NCBI GenBank assembly: GCA_002306375.1
Contig: DBRU01000016.1
Coordinates: 59,105 to 65,794 of the forward strand
Direction: 5' to 3'
Length of the DNA: 6,690 bases
Origin: Faecalibacterium sp. UBA1360
Lineage (GTDB): Bacteria; Bacillota; Clostridia; Oscillospirales; Ruminococcaceae
The notes under the pieces were generated by a model, which was not told the DNA's origin, did no database searches, and was given only the letters and a program-made list of their open reading frames with translations. Numbering within the stretch: the stretch's first letter is position 1; each line of letters starts with the position of its first letter. A program made the position numbers and the translations under genes. This document shows positions 1-5,635 of the stretch, in pieces.

Positions 1-648
1 ACCGACGTCACCTTCGGGTTCCACACGGCCGTGGACATTGCCACCGACGTCATCGACCGTATCCACACCACCGCCGGCAGCCACAGCCGCGTCATGTGCA
101 TCGAGATCATGGGCAACAAGGCCGGCTGGCTGACGCTGTATTCCGGCATCGCCGGCGGCGCGGACATCATCCTGATCCCCGAGCATCCCTACGACATCAA
201 AAAGGTCGCCGCGGCCGTGGAGCGCCGCGCCAAGGCCGGCAAGAACTTCTCGATCCTGGCCGTGGCCGAAGGCGCTTTGTCGGTGGACGAAGCCAAGATG
301 AAGCGCAAGGAATGGACCGCCAAGCGCGCCGAAGAAGGCTACACCACCGCCACCAACCGCATCGCCGGCCAGATTCAGGCCATGACCGGGGCCGAGACCC
401 GCATCTGCGTGCCCGGTCATATGCAGCGCGGCGGTTCGCCCTCGGCGTATGACCGCGTGTTGGCCACTCAGTTCGGCGCGTATGCGGCCGGCCTTGTGGC
501 GGACGAGCACTACGGCGTGACCGTCGCCATGGTCGATCGCAACGTCACCGCCAACCCGTTGGCGGATGTGGCGGGCAAGACCCGCGGCGTGCCCGACGAC
601 TGCGCCATGCTCAACGTGGCCCGCTCCATGGGCATCAGCCTGGGCTGA
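1..648 (+). CDS. pfkA: 6-phosphofructokinase, C-terminal part (5' end outside window)
   Basis: Phosphorylates fructose 6-phosphate to fructose 1,6-bisphosphate, the committing step of glycolysis, in the cytoplasm. The frame is open from base 1 and ends with TGA at 646-648, giving 215 residues of a protein usually about 320-420 long. The visible part covers the second half of the PFK fold: TFGFHTA (residues 4-10 of the fragment), the substrate-binding region IEIMGNKAGWL (35-44), GIAGGADIILIPE (49-61) with the conserved Glu, and the family signature RICVPGHMQRGGSPSAYDR (134-152), whose Arg, His and Arg match the fructose-phosphate ligands of the bacterial enzyme. The position of the Arg in the usual MGR motif is Asn (MGN). 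The nucleotide-binding GGDGS region is upstream of the window, so ATP versus pyrophosphate dependence cannot be read here. A strong terminator follows 31 bp after the stop. The family call is very secure; the symbol is by family. Confidence 0.96.
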   Translation, partial: TDVTFGFHTAVDIATDVIDRIHTTAGSHSRVMCIEIMGNKAGWLTLYSGIAGGADIILIPEHPYDIKKVAAAVERRAKAGKNFSILAVAEGALSVDEAKMKRKEWTAKRAEEGYTTATNRIAGQIQAMTGAETRICVPGHMQRGGSPSAYDRVLATQFGAYAAGLVADEHYGVTVAMVDRNVTANPLADVAGKTRGVPDDCAMLNVARSMGISLG

Positions 649-679
649 GCGAACACCCCCGCGACCCAATGACAACGCG

Positions 680-723
680 GCAGGGCCGCCTCTTTCCTTT
701 GAAAGAGGCGGCCCTGCTTTTTT
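680..723 (+). terminator. Intrinsic terminator of pfkA
   Basis: A perfect inverted repeat with a 17-bp stem (680-696 pairing with 701-717) and a 4-base loop CTTT is followed directly by six T residues (718-723). This is a textbook Rho-independent terminator placed 31 bp after the pfkA stop. On the minus strand the sequence after the stem is CGCGTTGTC, without a T-run, so it should work mainly for pfkA and not for the convergent ATPase gene. Confidence 0.95.
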
Positions 724-895
724 GGCGCCGGATCAGCGTGGCGCGGATCGGCGCTTTTTGGCGCGGCGGGCATTTGGTCGATCTGTTCGCGGCCCACTGG
801 GGGCGTTATCCGCGGGGGGCGGGGGCATAAGCCTTCGGCCCGGCCGGGCGCAGGCTTTGTCAGGCCAAGGGGCAGTCACCGCAAAGTGGGGGCGC
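724..895. other. Convergent intergenic tail without a recognised gene
   Basis: GC-rich DNA between the pfkA terminator and the end of the minus-strand ATPase gene. No gene was recognised on either strand. The only structure seen is an imperfect inverted repeat with arms AAGCCT (829-834) and AGGCTT (852-857) around a GC-rich core containing CCCGGCCGGG. On the minus strand it lies about 40 bases after the ATPase stop, so it could end that transcript, but only a poor T-run (CTTATG) follows. A proper terminator for the ATPase gene was not found. Confidence 0.4.
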
Positions 896-2410
896 TCATT
901 TGCGGTCCATGCTGCGGTATTGCAGCGCTTCCAGGAGTTCGGCAGGGCCGATCTCCTCCCGCCCGGCCATGTCGGCCACGGTGCGGGCCACCCGCAAAAT
1001 TCGGTCGTAAGCCCGGGCGCTGTACCCCATGCGCTCAAAGGCGGCGCGCAGCATGGTCTCGGCCGCGGGGGTCAGGGGGCAGTACCGGCGCACCAGACCG
1101 CTTGGCAGCTGGGCGTTGCAGGCGATGCCCAGCCCTGCGTATCGTTGGCTCTGGATGTCGCGGGCGGCGCACACCCTGCGCAGGATCACCGCGCTGCTCT
1201 CGCCGCCGTCGCGGGCGGCCAGGGCGTCGTACTCCACGGCCCGCACCTCCACCTGGATGTCGATGCGGTCCAAGAGCGGCCCCGAAATGCGCTGGCGGTA
1301 CCGTTCGATGGCGCTGGGCGTGCAGGTGCACTCGTGCCCCGGGCAGCCGTGGTAGCCGCATTTGCAGGGGTTCATGGCGGCCACCAGCATGAACCGGCAG
1401 GGGTAGGTGGCGCTGCCGTGCACCCGGCTCACCGTGATGCGCCCGTCCTCCAGGGGCTGGCGCAGCACCTCCAGCGTATCCCGGGAGAACTCGGGCAGCT
1501 CGTCCAGGAACAGCACGCCGTTGTGGGCCAGACTCACCTCGCCGGGGCGGGGGTTGGTCCCGCCGCCCGCGATGGCCGTGGCGCTGACGCTGTGGTGCGG
1601 GCTGCGGAAGGGGCGCGCCCGCAACAGTCCCTGCCCGGCGCGCAAAAGCCCCGCCACCGAGTACACGGCGGTGGTCTGCAGGGCTTCCTCATACGTCATG
1701 GGCGGCAGGATGCCCGGCAGACGCTTGGCCAGCATGCTTTTGCCGGCGCCCGGCGGGCCCGACATCAGCAGATTGTGCCCACCCGCCGCCGCCACTTCCA
1801 GCGCCCGGCGCGCCTCGGCCTGGCCGCGCACGTCCGCAAAGTCGGGCCCCGGCCAGCCGGCGCCGGCTTCGTATTCGCCGGGGCGGGCAGGGGACAGAGG
1901 CGCTTCGCCCCGCAAATGCTCCACCACGGCCCGGGCCGTGGGCGCGGGGTAGACGGTCACCCCCTCGGCCACGGCGGCTTCGGCTGCGTTCTCGGCGGGT
2001 ACAAACAGTTCGGTCACGCCGGCCTTGGCCGCGGCCAGGGACATGGGCAGCGCCCCGGCGATGGGCCGCAATGTGCCGTCCAGGCCCAGCTCGCCCAAAA
2101 AAGCCTGGCTCGGCGCGGGGGCAGGCAGCTGGCCCTGGGCGGCCAGAATGCCCAAAAACACCGGCAGGTCGTACAAAGGCCCTGTCTTGCGCACGTCGGC
2201 GGGGGCCAGGTTCACTGTGATATGGCTGGCGGGCCAGGCGTAACGCAGGTTTTTCAGGGCGCTGCGCACGCGCTCGCTGCATTCCTTGACGGCCGAATCG
2301 GGCAACCCCACCAGCGCGAAGGCCGGCAGCCCGCCTGAAATGTCGCACTCCACCGTGACGGGGTATCCTTCCAGCCCCGATACCCCCATGCTGTTCACCC
2401 GTGCAAACAT
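896..2410 (-). CDS. comM: YifB/ComM family Mg-chelatase-like AAA+ ATPase
   Basis: A 504-residue protein, close to the usual length of about 500-510. The order is typical: an N-terminal Lon-S5-like ChlI domain (about 20-140, with DISGGLPAF and LVGLPDSAVKE), a Mg-chelatase AAA+ core (about 190-395) and a C-terminal helical ChlI-C domain (about 400-500). Walker A is GPPGAGKS (218-225), Walker B is VLFLDE (299-304), and LLDRID (379-384) ends the core. A Cys cluster, C349, C351, C356, C361 and C363, follows MNP and resembles the family's MNPCxCG region, probably a metal knuckle. ComM of Gram-negative bacteria is a hexameric helicase that promotes branch migration of incoming DNA during natural transformation; the role in clostridia is unproven. 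The frame is open back to 2539, but the ATG at 2408-2410 gives the family start MFARVNSMG, has GGAGG six bases upstream, and lies downstream of the predicted promoter. Convergent with pfkA, divergent from the mutase gene. Confidence 0.95.
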   Translation of the reverse strand: MFARVNSMGVSGLEGYPVTVECDISGGLPAFALVGLPDSAVKECSERVRSALKNLRYAWPASHITVNLAPADVRKTGPLYDLPVFLGILAAQGQLPAPAPSQAFLGELGLDGTLRPIAGALPMSLAAAKAGVTELFVPAENAAEAAVAEGVTVYPAPTARAVVEHLRGEAPLSPARPGEYEAGAGWPGPDFADVRGQAEARRALEVAAAGGHNLLMSGPPGAGKSMLAKRLPGILPPMTYEEALQTTAVYSVAGLLRAGQGLLRARPFRSPHHSVSATAIAGGGTNPRPGEVSLAHNGVLFLDELPEFSRDTLEVLRQPLEDGRITVSRVHGSATYPCRFMLVAAMNPCKCGYHGCPGHECTCTPSAIERYRQRISGPLLDRIDIQVEVRAVEYDALAARDGGESSAVILRRVCAARDIQSQRYAGLGIACNAQLPSGLVRRYCPLTPAAETMLRAAFERMGYSARAYDRILRVARTVADMAGREEIGPAELLEALQYRSMDRK

Positions 2411-2416
2411 GACCCG

Positions 2417-2421
2417 CCTCC
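2417..2421 (-). promoter_or_regulatory. Ribosome binding site of the comM-like gene
   Basis: On the minus strand GGAGG stands six bases before the ATG at 2408-2410. It fixes this codon as the start over more upstream ATGs in the same open frame, one of which (2539) lies upstream of the predicted promoter. Confidence 0.85.
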
Positions 2422-2438
2422 ATACTGCATTTTTATCC

Positions 2439-2467
2439 AGTATACCCTTTGGGCGGCCCGAGGGCAA
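2439..2467 (-). promoter_or_regulatory. Predicted sigma-A promoter of the comM-like gene
   Basis: On the minus strand TTGCCC (2462-2467; 4 of 6 to TTGACA) and TATACT (2439-2444; 5 of 6 to TATAAT) are separated by exactly 17 bp. Transcription would begin near 2432, giving a 5' leader of about 20 bases that contains the GGAGG site. A-tracts at 2470-2474 and 2479-2483 lie just upstream of the -35 box, where an UP-like element would act. Confidence 0.7.
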
Positions 2468-2514
2468 GCAAAAACCCCAAAAACGGCAGTGGGAAACGCA
2501 AAAAACAGGTAAAC
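2468..2514. promoter_or_regulatory. A-tract cluster between divergent promoters (possible bent DNA or UP element)
   Basis: Five short A-runs occur in otherwise GC-rich DNA: 2470-2474, 2479-2483, 2494-2496, 2500-2505 and 2511-2513. Centre-to-centre distances for the main ones are about 9, 21.5 and 9.5 bp, near one or two helical turns. Such spacing can curve DNA, and A-runs next to a -35 box can contact the RNA polymerase alpha subunit. The position, exactly between the two -35 boxes, supports a regulatory role, but this is inferred from pattern only. Confidence 0.4.
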
Positions 2515-2528
2515 CCGCCAAGATTTGA

Positions 2529-2557
2529 TTGACAAGCACCGCCGGGGTTGGTATATT
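2529..2557 (+). promoter_or_regulatory. Strong predicted sigma-A promoter of the phosphohexomutase gene
   Basis: A perfect -35 box TTGACA (2529-2534), a 17-bp spacer and TATATT (2552-2557; 5 of 6) with an extended -10 TGG (2549-2551). This is close to the ideal housekeeping promoter, in keeping with a highly expressed central carbohydrate gene. Transcription would begin near 2564 and give a leader of about 55 bases. A second -10-like GATAAT lies at 2570-2575 without a good -35 partner. Confidence 0.88.
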
Positions 2558-2618
2558 TATGATAGTTGAGATAATCTACCCAAAATTCCTACTTAAAAGA
2601 AAAGCGAAGGTGTTCAAA

Positions 2619-4301
2619 ATGTATAAAGAAATGTTTGACCGCTGGCTCGCCTACGACCTGGACGACGCCGATCTCAAGCCGGAACTGGAAAGCGTCAAGG
2701 ATGACGACGCGGCCATCCAGGATCGCTTTGCGGTCGCGCTCAAGTTCGGCACTGCGGGTCTGCGCGGCGTCATCGGCGCGGGCACCAACCGCATGAACGT
2801 GTATGTGGTCCGTCAGGCCACCCAGGGCCTGGCCAACTGGGTCAAGACCCAGGGCGGCACCCAGACCGTGGCCATCAGCTACGACAGCCGCATCAAGAGC
2901 GACGTGTTCGCCAAGGCCGCGGCCGAAGTTTTGGCCGCCAACGGCGTCAAGGTGCGTATCTATAAGGCCCTGATGCCCGTTCCTGCCCTGAGCTTTGCCA
3001 CCCGTTACTACAACTGCAACGCCGGCATCATGGTCACGGCGTCCCACAACCCCGCCAAGTACAACGGCTACAAGGCTTACGGTCCCGACGGCTGCCAGAT
3101 GACCGACGAAGCCGCCGACATCGTCTATGCCGAGATCCAGAAGACCGACATCCTCACCGGCGCCAAGACCATGCCCTTTGCCGAAGGCCTGGAAAAGGGC
3201 CTGATCGAGTATGTGGGCGACGACTGCATCCGCGCGTTGTACGACGCCATTGAAGCCCGCTCCATCCGCCCCGGCATCTGCAAGACCGCCGGCCTCAAGC
3301 TGGTGTACAGCCCGCTCAACGGTTCCGGCCTGGTGCCCGTCACCACCGTCCTCGATGAGATCGGCATCACCGACATCACCATCGTCCCCGAACAGAAGGA
3401 CCCGGACGGCAATTTCCCCACCTGCCCCTATCCCAACCCCGAGATCTTCGAGGCGCTGCGCCTGGGTCTCGAACTGGCCGAAAAGTCCGGCGCCGACCTG
3501 ATGCTGGCCACCGACCCCGACGCCGACCGCGTGGGCATCGCCGTCAAGTGCAAGGATGGCAGCTATGAGCTGCTGTCCGGCAACGAGGTGGGCGTGCTGC
3601 TGCTGGACTACATCTGCGCGGGCCGCATCGAGCAGGGCACCATGCCCAAGGACCCCGTCATGTGCAAGTCCATCGTGTCCACCCCGCTGGCCGACGCGGT
3701 GGCCGCCCACTATGGCGTGGAATGCCGCAACGTGCTCACCGGCTTCAAGTGGATCGGTGACCAGATCGCCAAGCTGGAAGCCGACGGTCAGGTGGACCGC
3801 TTCATCTTCGGCTTTGAGGAAAGCTACGGCTACCTGGCCGGGCCCTATGTCCGCGACAAGGACGCCATCATCGGCTCCATGCTGATCTGCGAGATGGCTG
3901 CCTACTACCGTGCCCAGGGCTCCTCCATCAAGGAAGAACTGGAGCGCATCTACGCCCAGTACGGCCGCTACCTGAACAAGGTGGACAGCTTCGAGTTCCC
4001 GGGCCTGTCCGGTATGGACAAGATGGCCGGCATCATGGCCGACCTGCGCAAGGATCCGCCCGCCGATTTTGCCGGCGACAAGGTCACCAAGGTCACCGAC
4101 TACAAGAAGCCCGAAGAGACCGGCCTGCCCGCCGCCAACGTGCTGATCTACAAGCTGGAAAGCGGCGCCACCGTGGTGGTGCGTCCCTCCGGCACCGAGC
4201 CCAAGATCAAGACCTACTTCACCACCCTGGGCAAGGACCTGGCCGAAGCCCAGGCCCAGAAAGACAAACTGGCCGAGGCCCTCAAGCCCATCCTGGCCTG
4301 A
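2619..4301 (+). CDS. Alpha-D-phosphohexomutase (phosphoglucomutase / phosphomannomutase, PgcA-like)
   Basis: A 560-residue cytosolic enzyme interconverting hexose 1- and 6-phosphates, probably glucose 1-P and glucose 6-P, linking glycolysis to glycogen and to UDP-glucose for envelope polymers. All four family sites are intact: phosphoserine loop TASHNP (140-145, catalytic S142), metal loop DPDADR (299-304, three Asp), sugar-specificity loop GFEESYGY (398-405), and phosphate-binding RPSGTEPK (522-529). FGTAGLRG (43-50) opens domain 1. Length and the GFEES loop fit the long PgcA type found in Firmicutes rather than the roughly 450-residue GlmM or ManB types. The frame is open back to 2529, but the region before 2619 carries the promoter; the ATG at 2619 starts MYKEMFDRWL, as expected for the family, with a modest GAAGG site eight bases upstream. 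Monocistronic: own promoter, own terminator. Glucose versus mannose preference cannot be decided from sequence. Confidence 0.95.
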   Translation: MYKEMFDRWLAYDLDDADLKPELESVKDDDAAIQDRFAVALKFGTAGLRGVIGAGTNRMNVYVVRQATQGLANWVKTQGGTQTVAISYDSRIKSDVFAKAAAEVLAANGVKVRIYKALMPVPALSFATRYYNCNAGIMVTASHNPAKYNGYKAYGPDGCQMTDEAADIVYAEIQKTDILTGAKTMPFAEGLEKGLIEYVGDDCIRALYDAIEARSIRPGICKTAGLKLVYSPLNGSGLVPVTTVLDEIGITDITIVPEQKDPDGNFPTCPYPNPEIFEALRLGLELAEKSGADLMLATDPDADRVGIAVKCKDGSYELLSGNEVGVLLLDYICAGRIEQGTMPKDPVMCKSIVSTPLADAVAAHYGVECRNVLTGFKWIGDQIAKLEADGQVDRFIFGFEESYGYLAGPYVRDKDAIIGSMLICEMAAYYRAQGSSIKEELERIYAQYGRYLNKVDSFEFPGLSGMDKMAGIMADLRKDPPADFAGDKVTKVTDYKKPEETGLPAANVLIYKLESGATVVVRPSGTEPKIKTYFTTLGKDLAEAQAQKDKLAEALKPILA

Positions 4302-4326
4302 GCCTGAAGCAAGACCCCCGCACCCC

Positions 4327-4360
4327 GGGCCGCCCTGCCGCCGCGCAGGGCGGCCCTTTT
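4327..4360 (+). terminator. Intrinsic terminator of the phosphohexomutase gene
   Basis: A 12-bp GC-rich stem (4327-4338 pairing with 4345-4356) with a 6-base loop is followed by TTTT (4357-4360), 25 bases after the mutase stop. It separates the mutase from the PHP gene operon. The short T-run makes it weaker than the pfkA terminator, so some read-through is possible. Confidence 0.85.
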
Positions 4361-4373
4361 GCGCGCGGGCCTC

Positions 4374-4402
4374 TTTTCAAACAGCGAAAAAACGTATATA
4401 AT
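4374..4402 (+). promoter_or_regulatory. Predicted sigma-A promoter of the PHP-TSCPD-FkbH gene group
   Basis: A perfect TATAAT (4397-4402) lies 17 bp after TTTTCA (4374-4379; 4 of 6 to TTGACA). The start of transcription would be near 4409, with a leader of about 36 bases carrying AGGAGG. The -10 box sits inside a short inverted repeat, CGTAT (4393-4397) and ATACG (4404-4408), which could be an operator or chance in an AT-rich patch. Confidence 0.75.
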
Positions 4403-4444
4403 AATACGAAAGCTCATCGCAGCACAAAGAGGAGGGACCCCGCC

Positions 4445-5293
4445 ATGCCCGGCGACCTGCACACCCATACCACCTTTTCCGACGGCTCGACCCCGGCGGC
4501 CAAGCTGCCCTTTCTGGCCAAATGCGCCGGCATGACCCACCTGGCCATCTCCGACCACGATTCCATCCGCTGCGTGCGCTACGCCTACGCCAACCCCGTG
4601 CAGGAGGGCGTGCACCTGATCCCCGCCACCGAGCTCACGGCCTATGACTACGAGCGCGCCCACCGTGTGCACATTCTGTGCTACTGGCCGGACGACTGCG
4701 GCGCGCTGGCCGACTTTGCCCGGCTGATGGCCGAGCGCCGGTACCAGGCCGTCTACCAGAGTTGCCGGGAACTGGAGGAGATCTGTCCCCAGTTCAGGAC
4801 CGCCGAAGCCCTGGACTTCGCCAAAGACAGCGGTACGCTGTACAAGGCCCACGTCATGCGGGTGCTGTGGCAGTACGGCCTGGCCGACGGCATGTACAAC
4901 GAGGTGTACCGCTCCCTGTTCGGTCTGCGCCCGGTGCGGGGCAAGATCCTGCACACCCCCAAGTACGAGACCGTGGACACCGTGCTGGACCTGATCAAGA
5001 CCTGCCGGGGCGTGGCCGTGCTGGCCCACCCCAGCGTGTACAAGAGCATGCCCCTGGCCCGGGAGCTCATTGCTGCCGGCCGCCTGGACGGCGTGGAGAT
5101 CGACCACCCGCGCAACACCCCCGAGGACAGGGAAGAACTGACCCGCCTGGCCAAAAAGCACGACCTGATCGTCACGGGCGGCACCGACTTCCACGGCATG
5201 AACGCCAACAACCCCCGTCCGGTGGGCTCCTTTGCCGCGGCCGACGACCAGATCGCCCGCATCGAGGCGGTGGCCCGGGCCCGCAAGAACTGA
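4445..5293 (+). CDS. PHP-domain metal-dependent phosphoesterase (RNase AM / TrpH-YciV-like)
   Basis: A 282-residue cytosolic protein of the PHP family, trinuclear-metal phosphoesterases. The metal ligands can be read in order: H6 and H8 (DLHTHTTFSDG), D13, D37-H38-D39 (ISDHDS), E63 (PATEL), H76 (VHIL), H136 (YKAH), H195 (LAHPS), D248 and H250 (TDFHG). Length and the insertion between about 90 and 175 fit the TrpH/YciV group, whose E. coli member (RNase AM) is a 5'-3' exonuclease trimming rRNA 5' ends and also acting on 3',5'-bisphosphonucleotides. Which substrate this enzyme uses cannot be told; histidinol phosphatase or polymerase-associated PHP domains fit the layout less well. The ATG has AGGAGG nine bases upstream (4430-4435). 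First gene after the promoter at 4374-4402; the next gene starts 45 bp after its stop with no terminator seen between. Active-site residues look complete. Confidence 0.88.
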   Translation: MPGDLHTHTTFSDGSTPAAKLPFLAKCAGMTHLAISDHDSIRCVRYAYANPVQEGVHLIPATELTAYDYERAHRVHILCYWPDDCGALADFARLMAERRYQAVYQSCRELEEICPQFRTAEALDFAKDSGTLYKAHVMRVLWQYGLADGMYNEVYRSLFGLRPVRGKILHTPKYETVDTVLDLIKTCRGVAVLAHPSVYKSMPLARELIAAGRLDGVEIDHPRNTPEDREELTRLAKKHDLIVTGGTDFHGMNANNPRPVGSFAAADDQIARIEAVARARKN

Positions 5294-5323
5294 ACGCCGG
5301 GGCCGGATGTCTGCAAAACAAAT

Positions 5324-5330
5324 AAGGAGA
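5324..5330 (+). promoter_or_regulatory. Ribosome binding site of the TSCPD gene
   Basis: AAGGAGA stands before two in-frame ATGs, at 5333 and 5339. Counted from AAGGAG, spacing is three bases to the first and nine to the second, so 5339 is the better start and the protein begins MTYERKN. Confidence 0.75.
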
Positions 5331-5338
5331 GAATGACC

Positions 5339-5596
5339 ATGACCTATGAACGCAAAAACAAGGGCACCTGCTCGGTGCTGACCCGCGTGGACCTGGCCGA
5401 CGACCACACGATCCGCAAGGTGGAAGTCGTGGGCGGCTGCAACGGCAACCTCAAGGGCATCAGCCAGCTGCTGGCCGGCATGAAGGCCGAGGACGCCATC
5501 GCCCGCATGCGGGGCACCACCTGCGGCCCGCGCCCCACCAGCTGCCCCGACCAGATCGCCCGCGCGCTGGAAGAGGCCCTGGCCCGGATGTCCTGA
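5339..5596 (+). CDS. Small TSCPD-domain protein (TIGR03905-like)
   Basis: An 85-residue protein that is one TSCPD domain, named for the motif TSCPDQIA seen here at 67-74. Four Cys are present: C11, C34 (GGCNGNLKG), C62 (TTCGPRPTSCPD) and C69, a pattern suited to metal or redox chemistry. The same domain occurs at the C-terminus of some B12-dependent ribonucleotide reductases; the stand-alone Firmicute form has no established function, so none is assigned. The amphipathic start with Glu/Arg/Lys (YERKNKGTCS) and the absence of a signal peptide or hydrophobic segment point to the cytosol. It lies 45 bp after the PHP gene and 39 bp before the FkbH-like gene on the same strand, probably co-transcribed. 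The family call is secure from the motif and length. Confidence 0.9.
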   Translation: MTYERKNKGTCSVLTRVDLADDHTIRKVEVVGGCNGNLKGISQLLAGMKAEDAIARMRGTTCGPRPTSCPDQIARALEEALARMS

Positions 5597-5635
5597 CGCC
5601 CCGCAATACCTGACTACGAAGCAAAGGAGCCTGCC

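Noticed and set aside
829..857. Imperfect hairpin as terminator of the comM-like gene
   Set aside because: The stem has mismatches and no real T-run on the minus strand, so it is mentioned only as a possibility in the intergenic entry.
733..1038. Minus-strand open frame running past the end of the comM-like gene
   Set aside because: It overlaps the ATPase C-terminus in another frame, and the remainder is Arg/Pro/Ala-rich without a motif or a clear ribosome binding site.
566..2338. 590-codon plus-strand open frame opposite the comM-like gene
   Set aside because: It is antisense to a gene with complete family motifs. Its product is rich in Gly, Ala, Arg, His and Gln without any recognisable motif, as expected for the opposite strand of GC-rich codons.
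2411..2539. 43-residue N-terminal extension of the comM-like gene
   Set aside because: The extension would be translated from DNA carrying the predicted promoter; the family start MFARVNSMG with GGAGG is at 2410.
2529..2618. 30-residue N-terminal extension of the phosphohexomutase
   Set aside because: It would begin at the -35 box of the gene's own promoter, has no ribosome binding site, and is not part of the family's usual N-terminus.
2589..3710. 373-codon minus-strand open frame opposite the phosphohexomutase gene
   Set aside because: Shadow of a fully motif-supported gene; the product is repetitive Gly/Val/Asp/His sequence.
5333..5338. Alternative ATG for the TSCPD gene two codons upstream
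   Set aside because: Only three bases separate it from AAGGAG; the next ATG has the more normal spacing of nine.
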